From contig MKVT01000034.1 in the NCBI GenBank assembly GCA_001898935.1, forward strand, positions 1 through 64,000: a stretch of 64,000 nt of DNA, written 5' to 3'. Origin of the DNA: Paludibacter sp. 47-17 (GTDB lineage: Bacteria > Bacteroidota > Bacteroidia > Bacteroidales > Paludibacteraceae). The position numbers and the translations under genes were made by a program. Below the pieces are notes generated by a model that did no database searches, was not told where the DNA came from, and was given only the letters and a program-made list of their open reading frames with translations. Shown one piece after another: positions 27,201-38,656 of the stretch (within the stretch, counting starts at the first letter, position 1; every line of letters starts with the position of its first letter).

Positions 27201-28625
27201 TTGTCCGCCAAACGAAAGAAATACGCCATCGGGACGTTCTTTTTCAATCACCCGCTCTACAAAGTCGGGCGTTACCGGCAGAAAGTATACTTTATCGGCA
27301 ATGCCTTCGGAAGTTTGAACCGTGGCAATATTGGGGTTGATCAGCACCGTATAAACGCCCTCTTCCTTAAGGGCTTTGAGCGCTTGTGACCCCGAATAAT
27401 CGAATTCGCCCGCTTCTCCGATTTTGAGAGCGCCGGAACCGAGCACCAGTACTTTTTTCACTCCGCCTTTTTCCACTCCCCTGTATTCTTTCTTTTCCAC
27501 CTGACGGGTATCCATTTCCTGAGCGATCATTTGCGGTATAGGAGTGGAGCGATCGGTCATGGTTTTCAGGTACACATCGAACAATACTTCGGTATCAGTG
27601 GGGCCCGACGTAGCTTCGGGATGGAACTGACAAGAGAACCAAGGTTTTGTTTTATGGCGAACCCCCTCATTCGTACCATCGTTCATGTTGATAAAAAGAG
27701 GTTCCCAATCGCTACCCAGGGTAGCATTGTCGACAGCAAAACCATGGTTTTGGGTCGTGATAAAGGCCCGTTGGGTTCCCGCCAGCTGAACCGGCTGGTT
27801 GTGCGAACGGTGACCGTATTTCAGTTTATAAGTCGATGCACCGCCGGCTACCGAGAGCAATTGATTTCCCATGCAAATGCCGAAGATAGGTTTGCCGGTT
27901 TGCATGGCTTTGCGGATGTTTTCGACTGTGGCGGTACAATAGGCCGGGTCGCCCGGACCGTTGGAAATAAACAAGCCATCGTAGTCGATGTGCGAAAAAT
28001 CGTAATCCCAGGGCACGCGAATGACGGTAGTATCGCGTTTGAGCAGGCAACGGATAATGTTATGTTTCACCCCGCAGTCGACCATCACAATTTTATGCTT
28101 GCCTGCGCCATAAGTAATTACTTCCTTGCAGCTTACTTTTGCCACCTGATTTTCGTCGTCGGGATTTACGAATTCGATATCGTCGCCCTCCGGAAAAACC
28201 AGTTTTCCTTTCATGGTTCCTTTTTCGCGCACCAGCTTGGTGAGTTCCCGGGTGTCGATACCGAAAATTCCGGGCACTTCATGTTCGATGAGCCAGTCGC
28301 TGAGGCTTTTCACAGCATTCCAATGACTGTATTCAAACGAAAAATCGGAAATAATAAGGCCGGTCACCTGTATTTTTTCCGATTCGTAAAATGTGGATAA
28401 CTGGTTTTGAACTGTGTCGTTCGGAACCCCGTAATTACCAACCAATGGGAAGGTGATGGCCAACAACTGCCCGGCGTAGGACGGGTCGGTGAGACTCTCG
28501 GGATACCCCACCATGGCGGTGTTGAAAACTACCTCGCCGGCAACGGCTTTTTCGTACCCGAACGATTTACCTTCGAAAACGGTTCCATCTTCCAGAACAA
28601 GATGAAAAGGTTTGTACTTTTGCAT
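24255..28625 (-). CDS. carAB: Carbamoyl-phosphate synthase, small and large subunits fused
   Basis: One uninterrupted 1456-residue frame joins the glutaminase subunit (about 1-370) and the synthetase subunit (about 400-1456). The glutaminase part has nucleophile Cys251 in GICMGNQ and His335/Glu337 in FHPEATSGP. A ~30-residue linker leads to KVLVLGSGALKIGEAGEFDYSG, then two ATP-grasp halves and a C-terminal MGS-like regulatory domain. It makes carbamoyl phosphate from glutamine, bicarbonate and 2 ATP for pyrimidine and arginine synthesis. In most bacteria carA and carB are separate genes; fusion is typical of eukaryotic CPS II. The ATG at 28625 is preferred; an in-frame TTG lies 30 bases upstream. 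A strong promoter precedes it. Confidence 0.95.
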   Translation of the reverse strand: MQKYKPFHLVLEDGTVFEGKSFGYEKAVAGEVVFNTAMVGYPESLTDPSYAGQLLAITFPLVGNYGVPNDTVQNQLSTFYESEKIQVTGLIISDFSFEYSHWNAVKSLSDWLIEHEVPGIFGIDTRELTKLVREKGTMKGKLVFPEGDDIEFVNPDDENQVAKVSCKEVITYGAGKHKIVMVDCGVKHNIIRCLLKRDTTVIRVPWDYDFSHIDYDGLFISNGPGDPAYCTATVENIRKAMQTGKPIFGICMGNQLLSVAGGASTYKLKYGHRSHNQPVQLAGTQRAFITTQNHGFAVDNATLGSDWEPLFINMNDGTNEGVRHKTKPWFSCQFHPEATSGPTDTEVLFDVYLKTMTDRSTPIPQMIAQEMDTRQVEKKEYRGVEKGGVKKVLVLGSGALKIGEAGEFDYSGSQALKALKEEGVYTVLINPNIATVQTSEGIADKVYFLPVTPDFVERVIEKERPDGVFLSFGGQTALNCGVALYKGGIFEKYKVKVLGTPVQSIIDTEDREIFNQKLSEINVNYIKSEAVTNFEDARRAANELGYPVIVRAAYALGGLGSGFCDNDEELKVITDKAFAYSPQVLVEKSLKGWKEIEYEVVRDRYDNCITVCNMENFDPLGIHTGESIVVAPSQTLTNSEYHKLRELAIRIIRHIGIVGECNVQYALDPYSEDYRVIEVNARLSRSSALASKATGYPLAFVAAKLGLGYGLPELKNSVTKDTTAFFEPALDYIVCKIPRWDLGKFQGVSRELGSSMKSVGEIMSIGRTFEEVMQKGLRMIGLGMHGFVANKEMFVDDLDKHLSAPTDKRVFYIAQALEAGYSVDRIHELTRIDKWFLHKLARIKSLEKELAACDTLEKVGDELLRDAKVAGFSDFQITRLVTKCSNDEIDEKIKLTRAYRKSRGILPVVKQIDTLAAEYPAQTNYLYLTYSGVAGDMKYLGDHRSVVVLGSGAYRIGSSVEFDWCGVNALMTIRKEGFRSVMINYNPETVSTDYDMCDRLYFDELSFERVMDIIEMENPMGTIVSTGGQIPNNLAMKLAGAGVTLMGTQAKDIDRAEDRHKFSSMLDELGIDQPRWKELTTFEDVSEFVDRIGFPVLVRPSYVLSGAAMNVCHDAAQLENFLKLATEVSKKHPVVVSEFLERCKEIEIDAVAEKGEIIAYAISEHVEFAGVHSGDATTQFPPQKIYVETIRRIKNIARQIAASLHISGPFNIQFLAKDNYIKVIECNLRSSRSFPFVSKVLKINFIELATKVMLGLPVERPEKSAFDLDYVGIKASQFSFHRLQLADPVLGVDMASTGEVGCIGDDFSEAILKSLLSVGFRIPKKRILISSGEPKSKVELIDACKMLSKKGFELFATRGSFRFLRDNGVESTPVNWPDEPGELNVKDMLSRKEFDLVINIPKNTTERELKNDYIIRRGAIDFNIPLLTNARLASAFITAFCTYKVEDIKIKSWDEY

Positions 28626-28663
28626 AAAATTTTTAGAGATTTTTTTGTGGTCCAAAATTCCTG

Positions 28664-28694
28664 CAAAAGTACTAAATTTTTATTAGCTGTCAAA
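28664..28694 (-). promoter_or_regulatory. Complete Bacteroidetes promoter for carAB
   Basis: On the minus strand TTTG (28694-28691) is followed after 19 bases by TACTTTTG (28671-28664). Both elements and the spacing fit the -33/-7 consensus. It lies 38 bases before the ATG. Confidence 0.7.
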
Positions 28695-28819
28695 TGTATT
28701 CGCTGTTTATTTTCTTAAAAATTGCAATTTACGACCGAATATGCAAAATAAATTGTATGTGTATGCAAAAGTCGACTTCTTAGTTTCATTATCCTGGAAA
28801 ATGTTGTATATAAATGCCA

Positions 28820-28882
28820 ATACTTGAACACCCTTCCATCGACCTATTATGCTAATAAATCGTTGGAAGGGTGTTGAAGTAT
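28820..28882. repeat. Long imperfect inverted repeat between carAB and the GH2 gene
   Basis: Arms 28820-28842 and 28860-28882 pair over 23 positions with two mismatches around a 17-base loop. It lies 40 bases past the 3' end of the GH2 gene, so it may end that transcript, but neither strand has a T tract after it. Nothing else is seen in 28700-28920 apart from the carAB promoter. Confidence 0.7.
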
Positions 28883-28922
28883 CGTGCGTCTGTTCAAATA
28901 AACCGACGCGTATCAGTCCATA

Positions 28923-32030
<3,108 letters not shown>

Positions 32031-32057
32031 TTATTTTATTGTTGGTAGATAATTCGT

Positions 32058-33635
32058 TTAAAATTCGGAGCTGAAATGGAACCTGATTTTCTGAAAGTCC
32101 TGCTGAGCCATCATCAATACATAGCCCGAGTCGGCCAAAAACACATCACGACCTTCTTTATCCAGCGCCATGTATTGCGCCTTTCGTTTTTTAAAATTCT
32201 CCAGCTCTTGCGGATCATCACTTTCAATCCAGCAGGCTTTATGCAGGTTCACGGGTTCCCAACGGCACTGCGCCCCGTATTCGTGCAGCAACCGGTATTG
32301 GATTACTTCAAACTGAAGCTGTCCGACAGTACCCACAATTTTACGGTTGTTGAACTGATTCACAAACAACTGTGCCACGCCCTCGTCCATCAACTGGTTG
32401 ATTCCTTTTTCCAATTGCTTGGTTTTCATCGGATCGGCATTTTCGAGGTAATTAAACATTTCGGGCGAGAAACTGGGAAGTCCCTTGAAATGAAGGATTT
32501 CACCCGAGGTAAGCGTGTCGCCGATTTTAAAGGTACCCGTATCGGGCAAACCCACTATATCGCCTGCAAATGCTTCGTCCACCGTTTCCTTTTTTTGGGC
32601 CATAAAGGCTGTCGGAGCCGAAAACCGCATCAGTTTATTATGACGCACATGCCGGTAGTTCACATTGCGTTCAAATTTCCCGGAGCAAATCTTCACAAAG
32701 GCAATGCAACTCCGGTGATTGGGATCCATATTGGCATGGATTTTAAAAATAAATCCCGAGAAATTGGATTCGTAGGGATTTACTTCCCGTTCCAGCGTAT
32801 GAATAGGGCGGGGTGAGGGTGCGATTTCGACAAAACAGTCGAGCAATTCCTTTACTCCGAAGGTATTGAGTGCCGAACCGAAAAAGACGGGAGCCAGTCG
32901 GCCGGCCAGGTATTCCTGTATATCGAAAGCAGGATATACCCCCTCGATAAGCTCCATATCCTCACGCAGTTTAGCCGCATCGCGTTCGCTCACCAACCGG
33001 TCCAGTTCAGGACTCCCGATATTCTGCAGCTGTACCGACTCGCTGATGGTTTGCTTATTGGGTGTGTAAAGTTCCAGTTTATCCTGGTAAATATTATAAA
33101 CGCCTTTAAACGAAAAGCCCTGATTGATGGGCCAGCTGAGCGGACGTACGCCAATGCCCAGTTCTGCTTCCAGTTCATCCAGCAAATCAAACGGATCCTT
33201 TCCTTCACGATCCATTTTATTGACAAAAATCATCACCGGGGTATTCCGCATCCGGCAAACATTCATCAGTTTACGGGTCTGTGTTTCCACCCCTTTGGCA
33301 GTATCGACCACGATAATAACCGAGTCCACTGCCGTAAGCGTACGGTAGGTATCTTCGGCAAAATCCTGGTGACCGGGAGTGTCGAGAATATTGATTTTAT
33401 AATCGCGGTACTCAAAGCCCATGACCGAGGTAGCCACCGAAATTCCGCGTTGCTTTTCGATTTCCATCCAGTCGGAGGTAGCCGTTTTTTTAATTTTATT
33501 CGACTTTACAGCTCCGGCGACATGAATGGCGCCTCCGAAGAGCAATAATTTTTCGGTCAGGGTAGTTTTCCCTGCATCCGGGTGTGAAATAATCGCAAAG
33601 GTTCTGCGACGTTGAATTTCAGCCTCTAAACTCAT
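32058..33635 (-). CDS. prfC: Peptide chain release factor 3
   Basis: A 525-residue translational GTPase that removes RF1/RF2 from the ribosome after termination. It shows the G1 motif HPDAGKTT, G2 region [11 protein letters not shown]3 DTPGHQDF and G4 NKMDRE, then the RF3 C-terminal domains. Length matches the family. Start ATG 33635 ([24 protein letters not shown]) is standard. It precedes the GH2 gene by 33 bases on the same strand. Confidence 0.97.
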   Translation of the reverse strand: MSLEAEIQRRRTFAIISHPDAGKTTLTEKLLLFGGAIHVAGAVKSNKIKKTATSDWMEIEKQRGISVATSVMGFEYRDYKINILDTPGHQDFAEDTYRTLTAVDSVIIVVDTAKGVETQTRKLMNVCRMRNTPVMIFVNKMDREGKDPFDLLDELEAELGIGVRPLSWPINQGFSFKGVYNIYQDKLELYTPNKQTISESVQLQNIGSPELDRLVSERDAAKLREDMELIEGVYPAFDIQEYLAGRLAPVFFGSALNTFGVKELLDCFVEIAPSPRPIHTLEREVNPYESNFSGFIFKIHANMDPNHRSCIAFVKICSGKFERNVNYRHVRHNKLMRFSAPTAFMAQKKETVDEAFAGDIVGLPDTGTFKIGDTLTSGEILHFKGLPSFSPEMFNYLENADPMKTKQLEKGINQLMDEGVAQLFVNQFNNRKIVGTVGQLQFEVIQYRLLHEYGAQCRWEPVNLHKACWIESDDPQELENFKKRKAQYMALDKEGRDVFLADSGYVLMMAQQDFQKIRFHFSSEF

Positions 33636-33688
33636 GAAGTGTTCGGGGGTTGTTAAATAAGAATATGAATTATTTTATTAATGCTGCG

Positions 33689-33696
33689 CAAATATA
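33689..33696 (-). promoter_or_regulatory. Bacteroidetes -7 promoter element for prfC
   Basis: The minus strand reads TATATTTG here, a match to TAnnTTTG, 53 bases before the prfC ATG. It lies just beyond the end of lipA. Confidence 0.5.
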
Positions 33697-33708
33697 CAAA
33701 AAAATCGG

Positions 33709-34554
33709 TTAACCCACGTGCTTCTCGGCAAAATACGACGAGCGGACGAAGGGCCCGCTTTCGATGAAACGGAAGCCTTTGGCTTTACCGATCTGTTTAT
33801 ATTCGGCAAACTTATCGGGATGGATATAGGCTGAAACCGGAGCGTGTTTACGGGAAGGCTGGAGGTACTGACCGATGGTGATCACCGAACAGTTGTGTGC
33901 CAGGGCATCGTCCATCAGTTCCAGAATTTCGTCTTCGGTTTCGCCCAGTCCCAGCATAATCCCGGTTTTTGCCGTTTTCCCGCGAGAGGCGATATGCTGC
34001 AGCACTTTCAGACTTACATCGTATTTCGCTTTGGTGCGGATTTGCGGAGTAAGACGGCGTACGGTTTCCAGGTTATGCGAAACCACATCCGGTCCTGCAT
34101 CGATGACCTGATCGATCAATTCCGTTTTACCGTCGAAGTCGGGAATCAGAACTTCCAGCGTAATGCCCGGATTCAATTCCTTTACCTGACGGATGGTTTC
34201 GGCCCAGATAGCCGCCCCGCCGTCCTTCAAATCGTCGCGATCGACCGATGTAATCACAGCATGCTTCAATTTCATCAACCGTATCGACTCGGCCACTTTC
34301 CGGGGTTCGTCGTGATCGGGCGGGAGCGGCCTGCCGGTAATCGTGTTGCAAAACTTGCAGGCTCTGGTACAGATATTTCCCAGGATCATGAGCGTAGCCG
34401 TGCCGCGGCTCCAGCATTCGCTTTGGTTCGGACACCGTCCGCTGGTACAGATCGTATGAAGTCCGTGTTCCTTAATCACCGAGTTTACGTGCGAATAACT
34501 TTTATCGCTGTATATTTTATTGAGCAGCCATTCGGGCTTGCGTTGGTAGTTCAT
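33709..34554 (-). CDS. lipA: Lipoyl synthase
   Basis: Radical-SAM enzyme that inserts two sulfurs into protein-bound octanoate to make lipoyl groups for 2-oxoacid dehydrogenases and glycine cleavage. Both clusters are present: auxiliary cysteines in CTSGRCPNQSEC and radical-SAM cysteines in CTRACKFC. The frame is open from ATG 34578 (289 residues), but the promoter -7 element ends two bases before that ATG, so a transcript would begin at or inside it. The second ATG (34554, MNYQRKPEWLLNKI, 281 residues) therefore fits better and also resembles the usual N-terminus. Confidence 0.95.
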   Translation of the reverse strand: MNYQRKPEWLLNKIYSDKSYSHVNSVIKEHGLHTICTSGRCPNQSECWSRGTATLMILGNICTRACKFCNTITGRPLPPDHDEPRKVAESIRLMKLKHAVITSVDRDDLKDGGAAIWAETIRQVKELNPGITLEVLIPDFDGKTELIDQVIDAGPDVVSHNLETVRRLTPQIRTKAKYDVSLKVLQHIASRGKTAKTGIMLGLGETEDEILELMDDALAHNCSVITIGQYLQPSRKHAPVSAYIHPDKFAEYKQIGKAKGFRFIESGPFVRSSYFAEKHVG

Positions 34555-34579
34555 TCTGAAGTCAGTTTCTTTTTGCATA

Positions 34580-34587
34580 CAAAAATA
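34580..34587 (-). promoter_or_regulatory. Bacteroidetes -7 promoter element for lipA
   Basis: The minus strand reads TATTTTTG, matching TAnnTTTG. Its position makes the ATG at 34578 an unlikely start unless the message is leaderless. Confidence 0.5.
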
Positions 34588-34697
34588 CGAATTTTTTAAT
34601 TATCAATTGTTAATTATTAATGATCGGATGTAGAGAGGGTTTGATGTGGGTAACATATTTTTTGGATGGAAGTTGAATCCTTTAGTGTTTATTTTAG

Positions 34698-34705
34698 TAT
34701 TTTTG
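34698..34705 (+). promoter_or_regulatory. Bacteroidetes -7 promoter element for ispE
   Basis: TATTTTTG matches TAnnTTTG; a TTG at 34673-34675 lies 22 bases upstream. The ATG is 44 bases downstream, preceded by AGGAGG at 34713-34718. Confidence 0.5.
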
Positions 34706-34749
34706 CAATCACAGAGGAGGTATAAAACATTTAAAAAGATTGCAATAAG

Positions 34750-35574
34750 ATGACAGTCAGTTATTTGGCAAACGCAAAGATTAATATTGGTCTCAATGTG
34801 ATTGAAAAACGCAGCGACGGTTACCACAACCTGGAAACGGTATTTTACCCGTTACCGGTACACGATGAACTCATCGTTGAGGCAAACGCCCGCATCGATA
34901 ATGATTACCGGCTGGAAGTGGAAGGGTTGCAGCTTGCCACTGCCGACGAAGACAATCTGATAATAAAGGCATACCGGTTGTTGCAACAGGATTTTGCACT
35001 GGGAAAGACCCGCGTTATGTTGAAGAAAAACATACCCTTTGGTGCGGGGCTGGGAGGAGGGTCGTCGGATGCGGCGTTCATGTTGAAAGCCCTGAACGAG
35101 CTGTATCAGTTGCAGTTGAGTCCTGGCCGGATGGAAACATATGCAGTGAAGCTCGGTGCCGATTGCCCGTTTTTTATCCGGAATCAGCCTGTTTTTGCCA
35201 CCGGAATCGGGAATATCTTCAGCCCGTTGCAGATTTCATTAGAGGGTTATCGGTTCGTGCTTATAAAACCCGATATTCATGTGTCGACTCCCGAAGCCTA
35301 TGCCGGTGTTCGTCCGGGCAGACCGGTTCATTCCTTGTACGAAAGTATTCAGCTACCCCTGTCGGAGTGGCGCGGGCGCATCGTGAACGATTTTGAAGCA
35401 TCGGTCGTGAAAAAATATCCGTACATAGGCGAATTGAAGGACTATTTATACCGGTCGGGAGCGGTATATGCTACCATGTCGGGTTCGGGTTCTTCGGTAA
35501 TCGGCATCTTTGCTAATGGTCAGTCACTTCCAGAACTCCCTGCCCGGTTAGTGGCGTTCAAAGGCAAATTTTAA
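34750..35574 (+). CDS. ispE: 4-diphosphocytidyl-2-C-methyl-D-erythritol kinase
   Basis: Phosphorylates CDP-methylerythritol in the MEP isoprenoid pathway. The 274-residue protein has the GHMP-kinase features: N-terminal ANAKINIGLNV, the ATP loop PFGAGLGGGSSDAA, Asp in GADCPFF, and the C-terminal glycine-rich motif MSGSGSSVIG. Length is normal. It is divergent from lipA and followed after 68 bases by dnaB, which has its own promoter match. Confidence 0.96.
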   Translation: MTVSYLANAKINIGLNVIEKRSDGYHNLETVFYPLPVHDELIVEANARIDNDYRLEVEGLQLATADEDNLIIKAYRLLQQDFALGKTRVMLKKNIPFGAGLGGGSSDAAFMLKALNELYQLQLSPGRMETYAVKLGADCPFFIRNQPVFATGIGNIFSPLQISLEGYRFVLIKPDIHVSTPEAYAGVRPGRPVHSLYESIQLPLSEWRGRIVNDFEASVVKKYPYIGELKDYLYRSGAVYATMSGSGSSVIGIFANGQSLPELPARLVAFKGKF

Positions 35575-35608
35575 CGCATCGACCGGCCTGATCTTCGAAA
35601 AAAAAGAG

Positions 35609-35616
35609 TAAATTTG
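35609..35616 (+). promoter_or_regulatory. Bacteroidetes -7 promoter element for dnaB
   Basis: TAAATTTG matches TAnnTTTG, 26 bases before ATG 35643. No clear -33 element is seen. Confidence 0.45.
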
Positions 35617-35642
35617 CCACCCCCAATTAATGCAAGGTGTTT

Positions 35643-37193
35643 ATGACTCCCGAAAAGAAAAATTATACTTCACGCAAGAAAACCGGCGCGCCGGCTCCCA
35701 TTCCGGCCAACGAATTCGGTAAATTACCCCCCCAGGCGCTCGAACTCGAAGAAGCGGTATTGGGTGCTATCATGATTGAGGCCGATGCCTATGCAATGAT
35801 TTCCGATTTGCTGAAACCCGAGTGTTTTTACAAAATAGCACATCAGAAGATTTACGAAGCTATCCAAACCCTGGCCGTACACCAACAGCCCATCGATATG
35901 CATACCGTTACCGAACAATTGCGGAAAAGTGGTTATATCGACGATGTCGGAGGGCCCTATTATATTACTTTGCTTACTGCGAAAGTGAATTCGGCAGCTC
36001 ACCTCGAGTATCATGCCCGAATTATCATGCAGAAATTTCTTGCACGTGAATTGATTCGTATTTCATCGGAAATACAAACAAAAGCATTCGATGAGAAAAC
36101 CGATGTAGATGATTTGATGCAGGAGTCGGAGGGGATGCTGTTTGAAGTTTCGCAACGAAACCTGAAAAAAGATGTAACTCAAATCAATCCGGTGATTGAA
36201 GAAGCCCGCAACCGGATGATGCAGGCGGCCAACCGCCAGGGAGCCAGCGGGGTGCCCAGTGGTTTCCATTCGCTCGACAAAATTACGTCGGGCTGGCAAA
36301 AATCCGACCTTATCATCATTGCTGCCCGTCCGGCGATGGGAAAAACCGCTTTTATTTTGTCGATGGCCAAAAATATAGCGGTGGATTATAATGTTCCGGT
36401 TGCCGTTTTTTCGCTCGAAATGTCGAATGTTCAGTTGGTCAACCGTTTGATTATGAACGTTTGTCAACTGGAAGGCGATAAGATTAAGAATGGCCAGCTC
36501 GATCAGTATGAATGGGAAAAATTCGATCGCGATATTACCCAGTTACTCGATGCTCCGATATTTATCGACGATACCCCCAGCTTATCGATTTTCGAATTGA
36601 GGAGCAAAGCCCGGCGTCTGGTGCGGGAGCATAAAATTCAGATGATAATTATCGACTACCTTCAGCTGATGAATGCTTCGGGAATGAGTTTCGGCAGTCG
36701 CGAACAAGAGGTAAGTATCATATCGCGCTCGTTGAAAGGTCTTGCCAAGGAGCTCGATATTCCGATTATCGCACTTTCGCAGCTCAACCGTGGGGTCGAG
36801 GGACGTACGGGTATCGAAGGAAAGCGGCCACAGCTGTCGGACCTTCGCGAATCGGGAGCCATTGAACAGGATGCCGACATGGTGTGTTTTATCCACCGTC
36901 CCGAATATTACAAGATCACCGAAGATGCCCAGGGAAATTCGCTGAAGGGCATCGCCGAGATCATTATTGCCAAACACCGTAACGGGGCAACCGACGATGT
37001 ACAACTGAAGTTTAAGAATGTGTACGCGAAATTTATGAACAAAGACGACGCTGATGCCGAAGAAGCCATGGCTGCTACAGGATATCAGTCGATTCCGTCG
37101 AAAATGAATGTTCAGGCTGGCGCAGGCTTTGAAATTCCGCCGGCACCGGCATCGCCATTTGGCGCTGCCCGGTTCGACGAAACACCGTTTTGA
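35643..37193 (+). CDS. dnaB: Replicative DNA helicase DnaB
   Basis: Hexameric helicase that opens the replication fork. The 516-residue protein has the N-terminal helical domain (about 25-130), a linker helix, and a RecA-like domain with Walker A ARPAMGKTAF, Walker B MIIIDYLQLM and LSQLNRGVE. The C-terminal ~50 residues are a Pro/Ala-rich tail. A GTG two codons upstream is also in frame, but ATG 35643 follows AAGG at a better distance. No intein. It ends 6 bases from the convergent nucleoside transporter gene. Confidence 0.97.
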   Translation: MTPEKKNYTSRKKTGAPAPIPANEFGKLPPQALELEEAVLGAIMIEADAYAMISDLLKPECFYKIAHQKIYEAIQTLAVHQQPIDMHTVTEQLRKSGYIDDVGGPYYITLLTAKVNSAAHLEYHARIIMQKFLARELIRISSEIQTKAFDEKTDVDDLMQESEGMLFEVSQRNLKKDVTQINPVIEEARNRMMQAANRQGASGVPSGFHSLDKITSGWQKSDLIIIAARPAMGKTAFILSMAKNIAVDYNVPVAVFSLEMSNVQLVNRLIMNVCQLEGDKIKNGQLDQYEWEKFDRDITQLLDAPIFIDDTPSLSIFELRSKARRLVREHKIQMIIIDYLQLMNASGMSFGSREQEVSIISRSLKGLAKELDIPIIALSQLNRGVEGRTGIEGKRPQLSDLRESGAIEQDADMVCFIHRPEYYKITEDAQGNSLKGIAEIIIAKHRNGATDDVQLKFKNVYAKFMNKDDADAEEAMAATGYQSIPSKMNVQAGAGFEIPPAPASPFGAARFDETPF

Positions 37194-37199
37194 TAACGG

Positions 37200-38429
37200 C
37201 TATTTCACATGTTTATGTTTGAATAATACTGCGAACAATATCATGATCACGGCCGAGTAGGCGGTGAACGTAAACCAGATCCCTTCCCAGTTCTTGATCC
37301 CATCCGTCGTAAAGAACCGGTCGATCAACACTCCGCTGATGAAGCTGCCCATGATGGCTCCGAAGCCGTTGGTCATCATCATGAATAATCCCTGGGCGCT
37401 CGAACGGATCGACGAGTCGGTGGTGGTTTCAATAAACAAGGATCCCGAGATATTAAAGAAATCGAATGCCATTCCGTATACTACCATCGAAAGCAGAATC
37501 ATCCACAGCCGATCGTCGGGATTGCCCAGGCCAAATAATCCGAAACGTAATACCCAGGCTGCCATACTGAGTAACATCACGTTTTTGATGCCAAAGCGTT
37601 TCAGAAAAAACGGGATGGCAAGAATAAACAGCGTTTCCGAAATCTGGGAAATCGACATGATGATGGTCGAATATTTCACAACGAAGGAATCGGCGTACTG
37701 TGGAATTTTCTGGAAATCGGTGAGGTAAGTGTCGCCGTACATATTGGTGAGCTGAAGAGCGGCTCCCAGGAACATTGAAAATACAAAGAACAATGCCATC
37801 TTATAATTAGCGAAAAGCTTGAAGGCTTTCAGCCCCAGCGAGTCGGCGATATTCAGTTCTTTGGTTCCTTTCATAGGCGGCGGACAAGCCGGAAGTGTAA
37901 ACGAATAAACTCCCAGCAGGAGCGAAAAGGCTGCTGAAAAATAGAACTGAACTTCGGTAGCTTTGTTGCCTGTAAGGTTGGTAATCCACATGGCGGCAAT
38001 AAAACCGATGGTACCCCATACGCGGATGGGCGGAAAAGCCTTTACCACATCGAGATTGTTCGATTTTAAAGCTGTATAGGCCACCGAATTGGACAGGGCG
38101 ATGGTGGGCATGTAAAAGAACATGGCGACAAGCATGATCCAGAAGAACAGTCCCGAGTCGTCGACCAATGTTAACGAAAACATGGCAATACCACTGAGTA
38201 TATGCAGTATGCCGTACAATTTCTCGGCATTCACCCATTTATCGGCGACGATACCGAACAGGGCGGGCATAAAAATAGAAGCAATACCCAAGGTCGAAAA
38301 TACGGCACCGAATTCGGTACCTCCCCATTGCCGGGTTTCAAACCAATATACACCAATCGTAATTAACCATGCTCCCCAAATCATAAATTGGAGAAAACTC
38401 ATCACCGTCAGCCGAAATTTAAGTCCCAT
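37200..38429 (-). CDS. NupG-type nucleoside:H+ symporter (MFS)
   Basis: A 409-residue inner-membrane protein with about twelve membrane segments. The start (MGLKFRLTVMSFLQFMIWGAWLITIG) and the motifs FGIVADKW, ALSNSVAYTAL and FPPIRVWGTIGFI are typical of the NupG/XapB nucleoside symporter family. It probably imports nucleosides. The frame extends upstream to 38486 but the promoter match at 38458-38487 lies within that stretch, so ATG 38429 is chosen. Confidence 0.9.
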   Translation of the reverse strand: MGLKFRLTVMSFLQFMIWGAWLITIGVYWFETRQWGGTEFGAVFSTLGIASIFMPALFGIVADKWVNAEKLYGILHILSGIAMFSLTLVDDSGLFFWIMLVAMFFYMPTIALSNSVAYTALKSNNLDVVKAFPPIRVWGTIGFIAAMWITNLTGNKATEVQFYFSAAFSLLLGVYSFTLPACPPPMKGTKELNIADSLGLKAFKLFANYKMALFFVFSMFLGAALQLTNMYGDTYLTDFQKIPQYADSFVVKYSTIIMSISQISETLFILAIPFFLKRFGIKNVMLLSMAAWVLRFGLFGLGNPDDRLWMILLSMVVYGMAFDFFNISGSLFIETTTDSSIRSSAQGLFMMMTNGFGAIMGSFISGVLIDRFFTTDGIKNWEGIWFTFTAYSAVIMILFAVLFKHKHVK

Positions 38430-38457
38430 TTGTGGTATTATTTTAAAAATTTGAACG

Positions 38458-38487
38458 CAAATGTAACGATTTCTTTGCAAATTCAAA
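38458..38487 (-). promoter_or_regulatory. Bacteroidetes promoter for the nucleoside transporter
   Basis: On the minus strand TTTG (38487-38484) is followed after 18 bases by TACATTTG (38465-38458), 28 bases before the ATG. It overlaps the divergent rho promoter. Confidence 0.6.
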
Positions 38488-38504
38488 ATATTATTTTAAC
38501 TTTG
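38474..38504 (+). promoter_or_regulatory. Complete Bacteroidetes promoter for rho
   Basis: TTTG (38474-38477), 19 bases, then TAACTTTG (38497-38504). The predicted start leaves a leader of about 145 bases before the rho ATG, long for this genome. Confidence 0.65.
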
Positions 38505-38656
38505 TCCCCGATTTTCAACTCTATAGTCGGGCCTCCTGCCCATTGTCCGGTATATACCGGAAAACTCAACCAACAATTATCAATTAAACATTTTAGTATC
38601 CCAGCGTTTATATCTTTTTCAGAAGAACAATTCCTGATAAACGTATCATCAAACTT

